Shown: positions 1 to 7,785 of the stretch, one piece after another
Layout: every line of letters begins with the position of its first letter
How positions within the stretch are numbered: position 1 is the stretch's first letter
NCBI GenBank assembly: GCA_905193765.1
Contig: CAJJPZ010000003.1
Location: forward strand, 1-51,890
Direction: 5' to 3'
DNA: 51,890 nt
Origin: an uncultured Eubacterium sp.
GTDB taxonomy: Bacteria; Bacillota; Clostridia; Peptostreptococcales; Anaerovoracaceae
The notes under the pieces: generated by a model
Seen by the model: only the letters and a program-made list of their open reading frames with translations
Told to the model about the DNA's origin: nothing
The model's database searches: none
Position numbers and translations under genes: made by a program

Positions 1-597
1 TGCCACGCCCATTGCCGGGGCTCCGAACTTACCGAATATCAGCGCATAGTTCAGCAGCGTATTGGTGCAAAGCGCCAGCACACTGGCCACAAGAGGCACT
101 GTAGTCTGCTGTGTCGCCCTGAGAGCCACCGTCAACGGCTGTGTCACTGCGATCAGCAGGAACGTAGGTGCTCCGAACCGCACATACTCCTTGCCGAGTT
201 CTATGACCTCCGGAAACCTGGTGAACACTCGAAGTATATACTCCGGAAAAATCTCCGCAGCAGCAAAAAACAGCAGCCCTACGCCCAGTGTCACCGTGAT
301 CGTGAAGCCTGCTGTTTTCTTTATGTTCGTAAAATCATCCACACCGTAAAACTGCGATATGAACGTTGCTGCACCGCTGCAGAAGCCATACACCAGCATC
401 CAGTATATGAAAAATATCTGCACCGAAACACCTACCGCATTGAGTTCCAGTTCGCCGAGACTGCCTACCATCAGATTATCTATCAGGTTGAGGCTGGACC
501 CTATAAGGCTCTGCGCAGCTATAGGCGCAGCTATAGCCCCCAGCATGCGCATCAGCTTTCCATTGCTTATGGTATTGAGATCTTCACTTTTTTTCAC
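1..597 (-). CDS. MATE family efflux transporter, 3' end cut by window
   Basis: The 199 visible codons encode the N-terminal part of a multidrug and toxic compound extrusion (MATE) transporter, an inner-membrane Na+ or H+ antiporter that exports drugs and other small molecules. The translation shows a short charged start, then helices with family-like sequence (SLNLIDNLMVGSLGE near residues 36-50, followed by GFCSGAATFISQFYG). The rest of the protein lies beyond position 1. I chose the GTG at 597 because GGAGAAGG sits just upstream and because it overlaps the end of the preceding glycosyltransferase gene by 14 bases, which suggests translational coupling. No substrate can be inferred. The family call is firm; the specific role is unknown. 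Confidence 0.85.
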   Translation of the reverse strand, partial: MKKSEDLNTISNGKLMRMLGAIAAPIAAQSLIGSSLNLIDNLMVGSLGELELNAVGVSVQIFFIYWMLVYGFCSGAATFISQFYGVDDFTNIKKTAGFTITVTLGVGLLFFAAAEIFPEYILRVFTRFPEVIELGKEYVRFGAPTFLLIAVTQPLTVALRATQQTTVPLVASVLALCTNTLLNYALIFGKFGAPAMGVA

Positions 598-1771
598 TTT
601 TTTCCTTCTCCCCCAGTTCCTCCTGATTTATATCCTTCTCGCGTTTTATCTTGCTGGCGGTTATGCTGACGTTCCTGTTGCCCGTATCTGACATCAGCAC
701 ATAGATCAGCATTATAGCCACGGCAGTGAGCCCCAGATATTCCACGACGTATCCGCGGCTGTACAGCACAGCAACGATGCCCATGATGCCGCTGATACAG
801 TACATCAGCATCACAGCTCTCCGCTGTCCGAAACCGGCTCTCATGATCCTGTGATGCAGGTGCTCCTTGTCCGCCATGCCTATAGGCTGATGCCTCAGCA
901 CCCTCCTGATTATGGCGAAAGCCGTGTCGAATATAGGCAGTCCCAGCACCAGCGCCGGTATCACAACGATGACTATCGTCGCGCTCTTTACCGTACCCAG
1001 TATGGAAAATGCAGCTATGGCGAATCCCAGCAGCTGCGATCCTCCGTCTCCCATGAATATCTTCGCAGGGTGGAAATTGTAGGGCAGGAATCCCAGCGCG
1101 GCTCCGGCTATTGCCAGCATTGCCAGCGTAGGGACGTACTGCCCGTGGATGTACGCCACATACCCTATGCAAAGTGCCGAGATGGCGGAAGTCCCTGCAG
1201 CCAGACCGTCCAGTCCGTCTATCAGGTTCACCGCATTTGTGATGGCCACCAGCCACAGCACCGTGAATATATAGCATGCCACATCCCCGAACATCATGTT
1301 GCCCGGTCCGAAATAATTTGTTATGAATTCGACTCTAAGCCCCATGGCGAAAACTATAGTGGCACATACGATCTGTCCCGCCAGCTTCACTATCGGTCTG
1401 AGGTTCCTGAGGTCGTCCGTAAGTCCCAGGATGTATATCAGCACGCATCCCGTCACGGCGGCGAACACGCCTCTGTCCATGATGGACATGTGGGCGATGA
1501 ATCTCCCGCTGAACAGCGCCACCTGCGCCAGCACCAGCTTGTATTTCGATGAAAAAACGGCAAGGGATACTATTATCCCCGCCAGGATGGCTATGCCTCC
1601 GAATCTCGGCATGGCAGTGCTGTGCATGCGCCTGCCGTCCTTAGGTATATCCATGGCGCCTATCTTCGGCGCTACCTTTATAGCCACAGGCGTCACGATG
1701 ACCGCCGCTATGAATGCTACGAAAAAGGTCTCCGCCATAAGTTTCCAGAGTTCTGCAATAGGTTGTGTCAC
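584..1771 (-). CDS. WecA/MraY-like polyprenyl-phosphate sugar-1-phosphate transferase
   Basis: A 395-residue polytopic membrane enzyme of the GT4 (MraY/WecA/TagO) family. These enzymes move a sugar-1-phosphate, usually GlcNAc-1-P, from a UDP-sugar to undecaprenyl phosphate and so start teichoic acid or other surface glycopolymer synthesis. Family signatures are visible: LGLTDDLRNL with the catalytic-site aspartates, NLIDGLDGLAAG, and FNF-like PYNFHPAKIFMGDGGSQ with the Asp-Gly-rich loop. The C-terminal tail is charged (KEKDINQEELGEKEKSEKK) and probably cytoplasmic. The start is GTG, placed after TTAGGAGAAT, which itself covers the stop of the dCMP deaminase gene; the two genes are only 3 bases apart. 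TagO/WecA type is more likely than MraY because no mur genes lie nearby. Confidence 0.87.
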   Translation of the reverse strand: MTQPIAELWKLMAETFFVAFIAAVIVTPVAIKVAPKIGAMDIPKDGRRMHSTAMPRFGGIAILAGIIVSLAVFSSKYKLVLAQVALFSGRFIAHMSIMDRGVFAAVTGCVLIYILGLTDDLRNLRPIVKLAGQIVCATIVFAMGLRVEFITNYFGPGNMMFGDVACYIFTVLWLVAITNAVNLIDGLDGLAAGTSAISALCIGYVAYIHGQYVPTLAMLAIAGAALGFLPYNFHPAKIFMGDGGSQLLGFAIAAFSILGTVKSATIVIVVIPALVLGLPIFDTAFAIIRRVLRHQPIGMADKEHLHHRIMRAGFGQRRAVMLMYCISGIMGIVAVLYSRGYVVEYLGLTAVAIMLIYVLMSDTGNRNVSITASKIKREKDINQEELGEKEKSEKK

Positions 1772-1774
1772 TTT

Positions 1775-2230
1775 TTATTCTCCTAACATCACTATCCTGA
1801 GTCCTGCTTCTGTGAGTATATCCACAGACAGCTGGTCAGGGTAGCCTTCTTTGACTATTATCCGCTCTATTCCCGCATTTACTATCATCTTGGCACATAT
1901 CACACAGGGCTGATGTGTGATGTATATGGACGCTCCTTCGATGCTCTGTCCCAGCGTGGCCGCCTGTATTATGGCGTTCTGCTCCGCATGCAGTGCGCGG
2001 CACAGTTCGTGCTTCTCTCCCGAAGGTATGCCGAGCTGCTGCCTGAGACAGCCCCCTTCCCTGTCGCCGCAGTGCTCCAGTCCACGGGGCGCGCCGTTGT
2101 ATCCCGTAGCCACTATATGTCTGTCCTTGACGATGACAGCTCCCACGTTCCGCCTGAGGCATGTGGAGCGTTTTGCCGTAAGGACTGCCATTTCCATGAA
2201 ATATTCATCCCAGCTGGGTCTCTTGTCCAT
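1775..2230 (-). CDS. comEB: dCMP deaminase (ComEB-like)
   Basis: This 151-residue protein belongs to the zinc-dependent cytidine/deoxycytidylate deaminase superfamily and should convert dCMP to dUMP, feeding thymidylate synthesis. The zinc and catalytic motif HAE is seen in ALHAEQNAI, and the second zinc motif PCxxC in HQPCVICAKM. The N-terminal part (SWDEYFMEMAVLTAKRSTCLRRNVGAVIV) is typical of the ComEB/deoxycytidylate deaminase group, and the length is normal for it. AGGAGAACAGAT precedes the ATG. The gene sits between truA and the WecA-like gene in one minus-strand run. In Bacillus the homologue lies in the comE locus, but no competence gene is seen here, so the symbol reflects homology only. 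Confidence 0.9.
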   Translation of the reverse strand: MDKRPSWDEYFMEMAVLTAKRSTCLRRNVGAVIVKDRHIVATGYNGAPRGLEHCGDREGGCLRQQLGIPSGEKHELCRALHAEQNAIIQAATLGQSIEGASIYITHQPCVICAKMIVNAGIERIIVKEGYPDQLSVDILTEAGLRIVMLGE

Positions 2231-2267
2231 ATCTGTTCTCCTTCTTTTGCTGCTTCGTGTCGTTTTA

Positions 2268-3041
2268 TCAGTAGTACACCTCCGCCAGGTAAAGACCGTA
2301 TGGCGGCGCTGTGTGGCCTGCTTTCATCCTGTCCTTCGCAGCGATGATCTCCGGCATGTCCTCCGCTCTGATCCTGCCGCAGCCGACGTCCACCAGTGTT
2401 CCGGTGATTATCCTCACCATGTTGTAAAGGAATCCGTCACCGCTGACATGGAGCTGCATCATACCATCTTCGCCGGGTCCCGTGATGCCGATATCGTATA
2501 TGGTCCTGACGGTAGTCTCCCGCTCCGTGCCGCCGGATGCCTCAAAGGACTTGAAATCGTGGGTCCCCTTCAGCGCAACCGCCGCCAGCTTCATGGCGTC
2601 TGCATCCAGCCTGCCGTTTACATGATACACGTAGTTCCTGACGAAAATGTCAACATCCGGTGTGTTTTTTATCTTATATATATATTTCTTCCCTTTGGAA
2701 TCGAACCGTGCGTGGAAGCCTGCCGGCTTTTCCTCGGCCTTCACGATCCTGACAGGGGATATGGCGAAAGGGCCTTTCTCCCGTCCCGACAGCGCGTTGT
2801 TGATGACTCGCGCCAGTCTGTCCGCAGGTATGCCACTGTCCATGCTGAAGGTGGCCCGCTGGCCGTATGCATGGACTCCCGCGTCGGTACGGCTCGTCCC
2901 GTTTATCACTATATCTTTTTTGAAAAGACGGCTGAGAGTGCTTTCGAGATGTCCCTGCACCGTCAGAGCCTCGGGCTGGCGCTGCCACCCGTGAAAAAGT
3001 GTCCCGTCATATGCGATGGTCAGCAGAAAATTCCGTTCCAT
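2268..3041 (-). CDS. truA: tRNA pseudouridine(38-40) synthase TruA
   Basis: This 257-residue enzyme isomerises uridines 38-40 of the tRNA anticodon arm to pseudouridine. The catalytic aspartate is in the conserved SRTDAGVHAYGQ segment near residue 52, and other TruA signatures are visible: N-terminal YDGTLFHGWQRQP, central FHARFDSKGKKYIYKI, and C-terminal FLYNMVRIITGTLVDVGCGR. Length and domain order are as expected for a complete enzyme. It lies 37 bases upstream of the dCMP deaminase gene and is probably cotranscribed with it. The site before the ATG is A/G-rich (GGAAACGGAAG) rather than a perfect Shine-Dalgarno sequence. Confidence 0.95.
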   Translation of the reverse strand: MERNFLLTIAYDGTLFHGWQRQPEALTVQGHLESTLSRLFKKDIVINGTSRTDAGVHAYGQRATFSMDSGIPADRLARVINNALSGREKGPFAISPVRIVKAEEKPAGFHARFDSKGKKYIYKIKNTPDVDIFVRNYVYHVNGRLDADAMKLAAVALKGTHDFKSFEASGGTERETTVRTIYDIGITGPGEDGMMQLHVSGDGFLYNMVRIITGTLVDVGCGRIRAEDMPEIIAAKDRMKAGHTAPPYGLYLAEVYY

Positions 3042-3115
3042 ATCTTCCGTTTCCTCTATTATATATTACTTTAAATATTTTTTCATCTGCAAATGTATGA
3101 TGCAGTGCCTTGATT

Positions 3116-4036
3116 TTACATGGCAGAGCCTGTAAGCATCGGCCAGACTATGAAGATCCAGAAAATGCCCCATCCGCAGATGTGCGGCCCCAGTGGTTTC
3201 CTGTCATCCCGGCGGTACCTGCCCCGGGCCATGCCGATGGCTGCCATGATGCCGCTGGACAGGGATGCGCATATCAGCACTGCCACTGTGCCCTTTATAC
3301 CCAGCACCAGTCCCAGTGAGGCGAAGAGCTTGACGTCGCCGAAGCCAAGTGCGTCTTTGCCGGAGGCCAGGCCACCCAGCACGCCGGTCATCAGCATCAC
3401 GCCTCCGCCGATCAGCGCGCCCAGCAGGGGCTGCCATATGCTGTGCTGCCAGGGGATGAATCCCGTTGCGGAAAGTGCCAGCATGATGACGAACTGATCC
3501 GGTATTATCATGTATTTCAGATCTGCCAGACCGATGATCAGCATGGCCCAGCATGCGAACAGTCCTGCCGCTGCGAACTGCATGTCGAAAAATGACAGCC
3601 TCACCAGCAGACAGGCGAAGCCTGCTGCGTATATCCATCTCCAGGGGAAGCCCTTCACTCTCTGGATATGTGGGTCGGTCAGCTCCTGAGGCGGCTTCTC
3701 GCCGTAATCGCAGAGCCATGACGCCGGCATCCTGTTGAATATATATACCGCGCCGAAGCCTGCCAGTACTCCCAGCACCAGACTCGCCGCTGTTTTTACT
3801 ATTATCGGAAGCAATGTGTACTCTCCTTCCCTGCCGAATGGCGGCCCTGTCTTCCGCCGCGCCTGCCGTGGTCCCGCTGCATCTGAAACGTCTGAAACAC
3901 CCGTGTTGTGGTCTGCTGCGCCTGGCGGATCCGCTCTGTCCGGATTGTTCGGATAGTCCGGGGCGTCTGTCCGGTCTGCTGCGCTCGCCGCGCCGGTGAC
4001 ATGCCGGACCGCTCCGGCTTCTACTTCATTGTCCAT
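3116..4036 (-). CDS. A24 family prepilin peptidase, start uncertain
   Basis: This membrane aspartic protease belongs to the type IV prepilin peptidase family. The two catalytic aspartates are in ADLKYMIIPDQ and GFGDVKLF, separated by hydrophobic helices. Such enzymes cleave the leader of type IV pilin-like proteins. The N-terminal cysteine-rich methyltransferase domain of full PilD proteins is reduced to a short NRMPASWLCDYGEKPP segment. The reading frame opens at ATG 4036, giving 306 residues with a 74-residue Asp/Ala/Pro-rich leader unlike the family. An in-frame TTG at 3814 follows GGAAGGAGAG with ideal spacing and would give a 232-residue protein that starts with a normal first helix. I think TTG 3814 is quite possibly the true start. 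No pilin genes are visible nearby. Confidence 0.8.
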   Translation of the reverse strand: MDNEVEAGAVRHVTGAASAADRTDAPDYPNNPDRADPPGAADHNTGVSDVSDAAGPRQARRKTGPPFGREGEYTLLPIIVKTAASLVLGVLAGFGAVYIFNRMPASWLCDYGEKPPQELTDPHIQRVKGFPWRWIYAAGFACLLVRLSFFDMQFAAAGLFACWAMLIIGLADLKYMIIPDQFVIMLALSATGFIPWQHSIWQPLLGALIGGGVMLMTGVLGGLASGKDALGFGDVKLFASLGLVLGIKGTVAVLICASLSSGIMAAIGMARGRYRRDDRKPLGPHICGWGIFWIFIVWPMLTGSAM

Positions 4037-4304
4037 TGTAACATAACCGCTGTGCTTTTACTATCATAAGGTTTGCAGCGGCCGACCTTTGCATATCCCG
4101 GAGCGGACTGCACTACGGCCTGTGGTGGATCAATCCCTTTGCCCCATGACCGGTTTTGTCGTTTTTTGTAGAAATTCGTCGGACGATTCATGTAAAAAAA
4201 TGATGGTTTTTGTATTAAACTCTTAGGTAAGGAGTTATTTGTTAAACAACAGCTATCGTTTCCGGCCCTGCGCCGGACATTTTGAAAAGTAACAGGAGTA
4301 CAAT

Positions 4305-5111
4305 ATGACAGAAAAAAAAGAAATAGGAGAGCAGATCGTCCTTATTGTCGAGGACAATCTCTCGAATTATGAAATCGCTAAAACTTTTCTTAACGACATG
4401 AACATATGCTGTGAAAGCGCAACAGACGGGATTGAGGCACTTGACATGTACGAAACCAGGGGGAAAGGCTACTACTCAGCGATACTCATGGACATCAACC
4501 TGCCCAGACTCAACGGGCTCCAGACAGCAGCCAGACTGAGGATCAGAGACGACTGTATACCCGTCATAGCGATGACAGCATACCGCAGTGATACGCATTT
4601 CATGAATGATGCTTACGATCTGTTCGATTCGGTCATATCCAAGCCGTTCGATTTCGCCACGTTCCGGTCGGTGATATCGTCATACATACCGGTGGATGTC
4701 CAGCAGCCACCGCACTTTGACGACAGCAGCCACCGGGAAGACACGGAGAAAAGGGACGTCATCAATACGAACATCTGCGATGTGGACAGAGGCATATCCA
4801 ATATGGGAGGCAATGCGGATCTGTTCATCAAGCACTTCAATAATTTCAAACAGAACAATGTGGATCTCGCCATGAGGCTGAGATGCTACGTTGACAAAAA
4901 GCACTACAGCGAAGCCGCCACGCTCTGTCATTCGGCCAAGGGAGTAACAGGGATGCTGGCGCTTTCTGATGTTTACGAGGGCGTCATGCAGCTGGAGGAC
5001 ATGCTGGCAGGCAAGACTCGTCTGACCACGGACGAGGAGGAACGCACCGACACCCTGCTGACCTCCATATCCGACAGCGTGCGCCAGGTATGCCGCATAC
5101 AGCTCTGGTGA
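4305..5111 (+). CDS. Orphan REC-HPt phosphorelay protein
   Basis: This 268-residue protein joins a response-regulator receiver domain to a histidine phosphotransfer domain. Receiver residues are clear: acidic pair Glu16-Asp17, phosphoacceptor Asp63 in LMDINLPRLNG, Thr91 and Lys113 in SKPF. The HPt domain covers about residues 155-260, with the likely phospho-histidine at 209 in LCHSAKG. Between them is a linker of about 35 polar residues. There is no DNA-binding or enzyme output domain and no kinase nearby. The architecture matches the C-terminal part of a hybrid histidine kinase, so it probably relays phosphate between a distant kinase and regulator. ACAGGAGTACAAT precedes the ATG, and a strong terminator follows. 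It is transcribed against its neighbours. Confidence 0.88.
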   Translation: MTEKKEIGEQIVLIVEDNLSNYEIAKTFLNDMNICCESATDGIEALDMYETRGKGYYSAILMDINLPRLNGLQTAARLRIRDDCIPVIAMTAYRSDTHFMNDAYDLFDSVISKPFDFATFRSVISSYIPVDVQQPPHFDDSSHREDTEKRDVINTNICDVDRGISNMGGNADLFIKHFNNFKQNNVDLAMRLRCYVDKKHYSEAATLCHSAKGVTGMLALSDVYEGVMQLEDMLAGKTRLTTDEEERTDTLLTSISDSVRQVCRIQLW

Positions 5112-5131
5112 CGCAGGATGACGCGATTTTA

Positions 5132-5175
5132 AAAGGGCTGCAGACGTTCAGAGTCTGCAGCCCTTTGTTGTTTTT
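5132..5175 (+). terminator. Rho-independent terminator of the REC-HPt gene
   Basis: A GC-rich stem (AAAGGGCTGCAGAC paired with GTCTGCAGCCCTTT) with a short loop is followed by TGTTGTTTTTG. It lies about 20 bases after the stop codon of the REC-HPt gene. Confidence 0.85.
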
Positions 5176-5482
5176 GTGGAAATACAAGGCAATATGTGTA
5201 CATTTCGCATAAAAAATCCGAATTTATACACACGCGCCGATTTGGTGGTTTGGGCCCGTGTATAGTTATACACGAATTTCCAATAATCACGGCGATTTCC
5301 GTGCATGTTTATTCATCTGAACAGCGCCACCGTCTCGATACATCTGCTTCAGCCTGCGATCTCGCTGTGATTCCGGGTGGAAAAGCTCGATCTATGTACA
5401 CAAATTTGAGTTTTTTGTTGGATTTGTACACATAACCAGCGGTTTTTCGAGGGTTTCCGGCGGATGTATATTTACTCATCCG
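5170..5482. repeat. Family C intergenic element, copy 1
   Basis: One of three related ~300-bp intergenic elements in this window. It contains a 38-bp palindromic module (5195-5232, outer ends TGTGTA/TACACA), an 18-bp palindrome CGTGTATAGTTATACACG at 5257-5274, a second 38-bp module at 5395-5432 with arms ATGTACACAAAT and ATTTGTACACAT, and a terminal block ATGTATATTTACTCAT at 5464. Distances between block starts (62, 138 and 69 bases) are identical in copy 2, although much of the DNA between blocks has diverged. It fills the gap between the REC-HPt terminator and the DUF4097 gene. No convincing gene is present. Confidence 0.8.
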
Positions 5483-6496
5483 CTATCTGAAGGTCAGTTC
5501 CAGGTTGCCGGATCCCAGCTGCACGTTCATGGTGTATTTACGGCTGCCAGAGTGATGTTTGCTGTGGTTGTCGTGATCATCAGCATCGTGGCCCTCCGAG
5601 TTGTCTATATCCATGTCACCGCTGTTCAAGTCTGTGGTCAGGTCGTAACAGGATCTGGTGAGGGATGTTGTTATAGAAGCATCCCCGGAGCTGGATCTGA
5701 CTGAAGTCGTTCCTTTCAGCTCGCCGCTTATCGTGCACTCCCCGGAGCCGGTCTTCACATCTAAACCGCCACTTTTCAGCCCGTCTGCTTCCACTTCGCC
5801 GCTGCCGGTCACTGCCGAGCCGCTGCTGAAGCTGCAGTCTGACAGGGTCATGTCGCCGGACCCGCTTTTTAACGTGAGGCTGTCGCCCTCCGCACCTATG
5901 ATGCTTATTTCGCCGCTGTCTGTCGTTATATCGGCTTTATCGAAGTTCGTAGTTCCAAGGTGGATATCACCGGAGTCACTTTGTATGTCGGCCCTGGTGA
6001 TGGTGACATCTGAAATATCGATGTCGCCGCATGATGAATCTGCCTCGATATCTCTTATTGTCCAGTCGTCAGGGACGTACACCTCTACGTAAGGGTCTGC
6101 ATCGCTGCCGCTGATGTTCACCACGCCGCCGCTTCTGCTTTCATCCGAATCTATATAGAGTACCCCTTTGCTTATGTGCATCTCCGGCGCCTTGTAGTGG
6201 TCTCCAAAGACAGCTCTCGTTTCACTGGCGTCGCTGCCTCTGCTGACAGACACGTCTGCATCGCCGCTGATCTTTATCCTGTCGAAAAGCTGGCCGTTTG
6301 CATCCTGCTGTACATCCTCCGCATCGAGATGGACCGTCTTCGTCGAATTTCCCGGTCCGATGAACCAGTCATATCTGTCCGACAGCTTGTCGAGGCCGCT
6401 GATGCCCCCTGACACAAGACCTGCGATCGCCATGACGCCCCCTGCTGCAAAAACTATGGTGCATATCATGAAAAATCTCTTCATTCCTTTTGACAT
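5483..6496 (-). CDS. DUF4097 family beta-repeat envelope protein
   Basis: A 337-residue membrane-anchored protein with a short cytoplasmic N-terminus, one transmembrane segment (about residues 5-30) and an extracytoplasmic region rich in Gly, Ser, Asp and Thr. Repeated short strands such as IQSDSGDIHLGTTNFDKADITTDSGEIS are the DUF4097 putative-adhesin repeat, predicted to form a beta-solenoid. A His/Asp-rich stretch (HDADDHDNHSKHH) lies near the C-terminus. I chose the ATG at 6496 because GGAGGTGG lies just upstream and the codon follows the stop of the DUF1700 gene by one base. It is the third gene of a PadR-DUF1700-DUF4097 operon, an arrangement seen widely in Firmicutes and probably linked to envelope stress. 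The exact function is unknown. Confidence 0.85.
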   Translation of the reverse strand: MSKGMKRFFMICTIVFAAGGVMAIAGLVSGGISGLDKLSDRYDWFIGPGNSTKTVHLDAEDVQQDANGQLFDRIKISGDADVSVSRGSDASETRAVFGDHYKAPEMHISKGVLYIDSDESRSGGVVNISGSDADPYVEVYVPDDWTIRDIEADSSCGDIDISDVTITRADIQSDSGDIHLGTTNFDKADITTDSGEISIIGAEGDSLTLKSGSGDMTLSDCSFSSGSAVTGSGEVEADGLKSGGLDVKTGSGECTISGELKGTTSVRSSSGDASITTSLTRSCYDLTTDLNSGDMDIDNSEGHDADDHDNHSKHHSGSRKYTMNVQLGSGNLELTFR

Positions 6497-6497
6497 T

Positions 6498-7199
6498 TTA
6501 CTCCACCTCCCTGTTTTCCTCTGTGCTGCCGTCATCGTCTGCACCTTCCGATCGTGAAGCTTCGCTGTCGTCTCTGTATCTCCAGTCGCTCTGACCGACT
6601 TCTCTCATCAGCCTTTTGTCACGTCTGGCATCACTGCGTCTGCGCGCATATCTTGCGCCTGCCCTGACGATGGCTCTCACTGCGATCACCGCTCCGGCTC
6701 CTGCTGCTGCCATCACTGCCAGGACTGCTGCGCCTCCGCCGATGAGGAACAGAGCCGATGAAAATGCCGTCGGCAGCGCCATCACGCCGAAGATCAGGCT
6801 TGCCACCGCGCATACCAGTGCTCCGGCGATGGCTGCGAATACACTTATCACCACTGCGATGAACACGAAGAAGATACTGATCGCCAGCACCACCAGCATT
6901 ACAGCTACCGGTATGGATACAGGCGCCGAGCATACTCCGATGACTACCCACCATGCTGCGGACAGTCCCTTTTTCACGGGCTGGCGTTCCTCTCCGTCCA
7001 GTAGCCTTGCCGCGTAGTCCGATTTGATCTGCGCCGCTACACGTTTCGGACTTCCCAGCTGCTGCAGCAGTTCCTGCTCGCCCTCCGGGCCGACCTCGTC
7101 AAAATATTCCTCATAATATTCTATGGCTGCTTCCCTTTCCTCTGCCGGCAGCTTTGCCAGCTCTCTGCGCAGCTTCTGGATGAAATCCTTCCTATTCAT
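6498..7199 (-). CDS. DUF1700/HAAS domain membrane protein
   Basis: A 233-residue protein with an N-terminal helical HAAS-type domain (MNRKDFIQKLRRELAKLPAE, then EYYEEYFDEVGPEGEQELLQQLG at residues 25-50). Three or four hydrophobic helices rich in Ala, Val and Ile follow at about residues 75-175, and then an Arg/Asp/Ser-rich tail. Proteins of this type are normally encoded next to a PadR regulator and are thought to interact with it or with the membrane partner. ATG 7199 is preferred because GGAGGTGGAGAAC precedes it; it overlaps the end of padR by 8 bases. It lies directly upstream of the DUF4097 gene in the same operon. Confidence 0.85.
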   Translation of the reverse strand: MNRKDFIQKLRRELAKLPAEEREAAIEYYEEYFDEVGPEGEQELLQQLGSPKRVAAQIKSDYAARLLDGEERQPVKKGLSAAWWVVIGVCSAPVSIPVAVMLVVLAISIFFVFIAVVISVFAAIAGALVCAVASLIFGVMALPTAFSSALFLIGGGAAVLAVMAAAGAGAVIAVRAIVRAGARYARRRSDARRDKRLMREVGQSDWRYRDDSEASRSEGADDDGSTEENREVE

Positions 7200-7578
7200 G
7201 TTCTCCACCTCCGTCTGCTTTGTCCTCTGATCCGCTCATGTCCCCGCCCCCGGAGCTGTCCGCCGCGTTCCCGCCGTCTCCGAGGAATGTATCTATGGCG
7301 TTTTTGTAATCCTGCCACTGCATCTGGTACTCTCTCAGCTGGCTCCTCCCGGCGTCCGTTATGGAGTAGTACCGCCTGTTCCTGCCCTGATAGGGCTCGT
7401 CGTAGGTCATGCAAAGTTTCTCCTTCTGCAGCCTGCGCAGGACGGGATACAGAGTAGATTCCGATATCACTATAGCCCGCTTGAATTCCTGTGTGATCTC
7501 ATACCCGTAGGTATCCCCTTTGCTCAAAATCGCAAGGGCACATGCATCAAGCAGCTTCGATTCTATTTTGAATGCCAT
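7192..7578 (-). CDS. PadR family transcriptional regulator
   Basis: A 128-residue winged-helix regulator of the PadR family. The N-terminal domain contains LLDACALAILSKGDTYGYEITQEF and the recognition region ISESTLYPVLRRLQKEKL, followed by the wing (GRNRRYYSITDAG) and a helical dimerisation segment. The C-terminal 30 residues are a Gly/Ser/Asp-rich tail. The ATG at 7578 follows AAAGGAGGGTCAT and removes a non-family N-terminal extension of 26 residues. It is the first gene of the PadR-DUF1700-DUF4097 operon. A perfect inverted repeat upstream is a likely autoregulatory operator. The ligand is unknown. Confidence 0.92.
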   Translation of the reverse strand: MAFKIESKLLDACALAILSKGDTYGYEITQEFKRAIVISESTLYPVLRRLQKEKLCMTYDEPYQGRNRRYYSITDAGRSQLREYQMQWQDYKNAIDTFLGDGGNAADSSGGGDMSGSEDKADGGGEHE

Positions 7579-7601
7579 ATGACCCTCCTTTTGTAAATCG
7601 A

Positions 7602-7628
7602 ATAGTATTATTTGATATTTAATACTAT
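7602..7628. promoter_or_regulatory. Candidate PadR operator
   Basis: A perfect inverted repeat, ATAGTATTA - 9 bases - TAATACTAT, lies 24 bases upstream of the padR start codon. PadR proteins commonly bind ATAC/GTAT-type dyads in their own promoter, so this is probably the autoregulatory site of the operon. Confidence 0.7.
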
Positions 7629-7664
7629 ACAGCGTATAATATTGTTTGTCAACCACTTAGATGA

Positions 7665-7702
7665 AAAAATCGCGGGCAGCGCCACAGGCTGTTCCGCGAT
7701 TT
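7665..7702 (-). terminator. Terminator downstream of dusB
   Basis: The stem AAATCGCGG...CCGCGATTT is flanked by T-rich sequence on both strands. Read on the minus strand it ends in a T run, which fits termination of the coaX-dusB transcript before the padR promoter. It could act in both directions. Confidence 0.75.
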
Positions 7703-7785
7703 TATATTTTTTACAGTTATTCTTTTGGTTCTATTTCTTTGGCTGTTATTGTCCGTTGTCATCTTGCATGAGCCACTTGCTTCCG

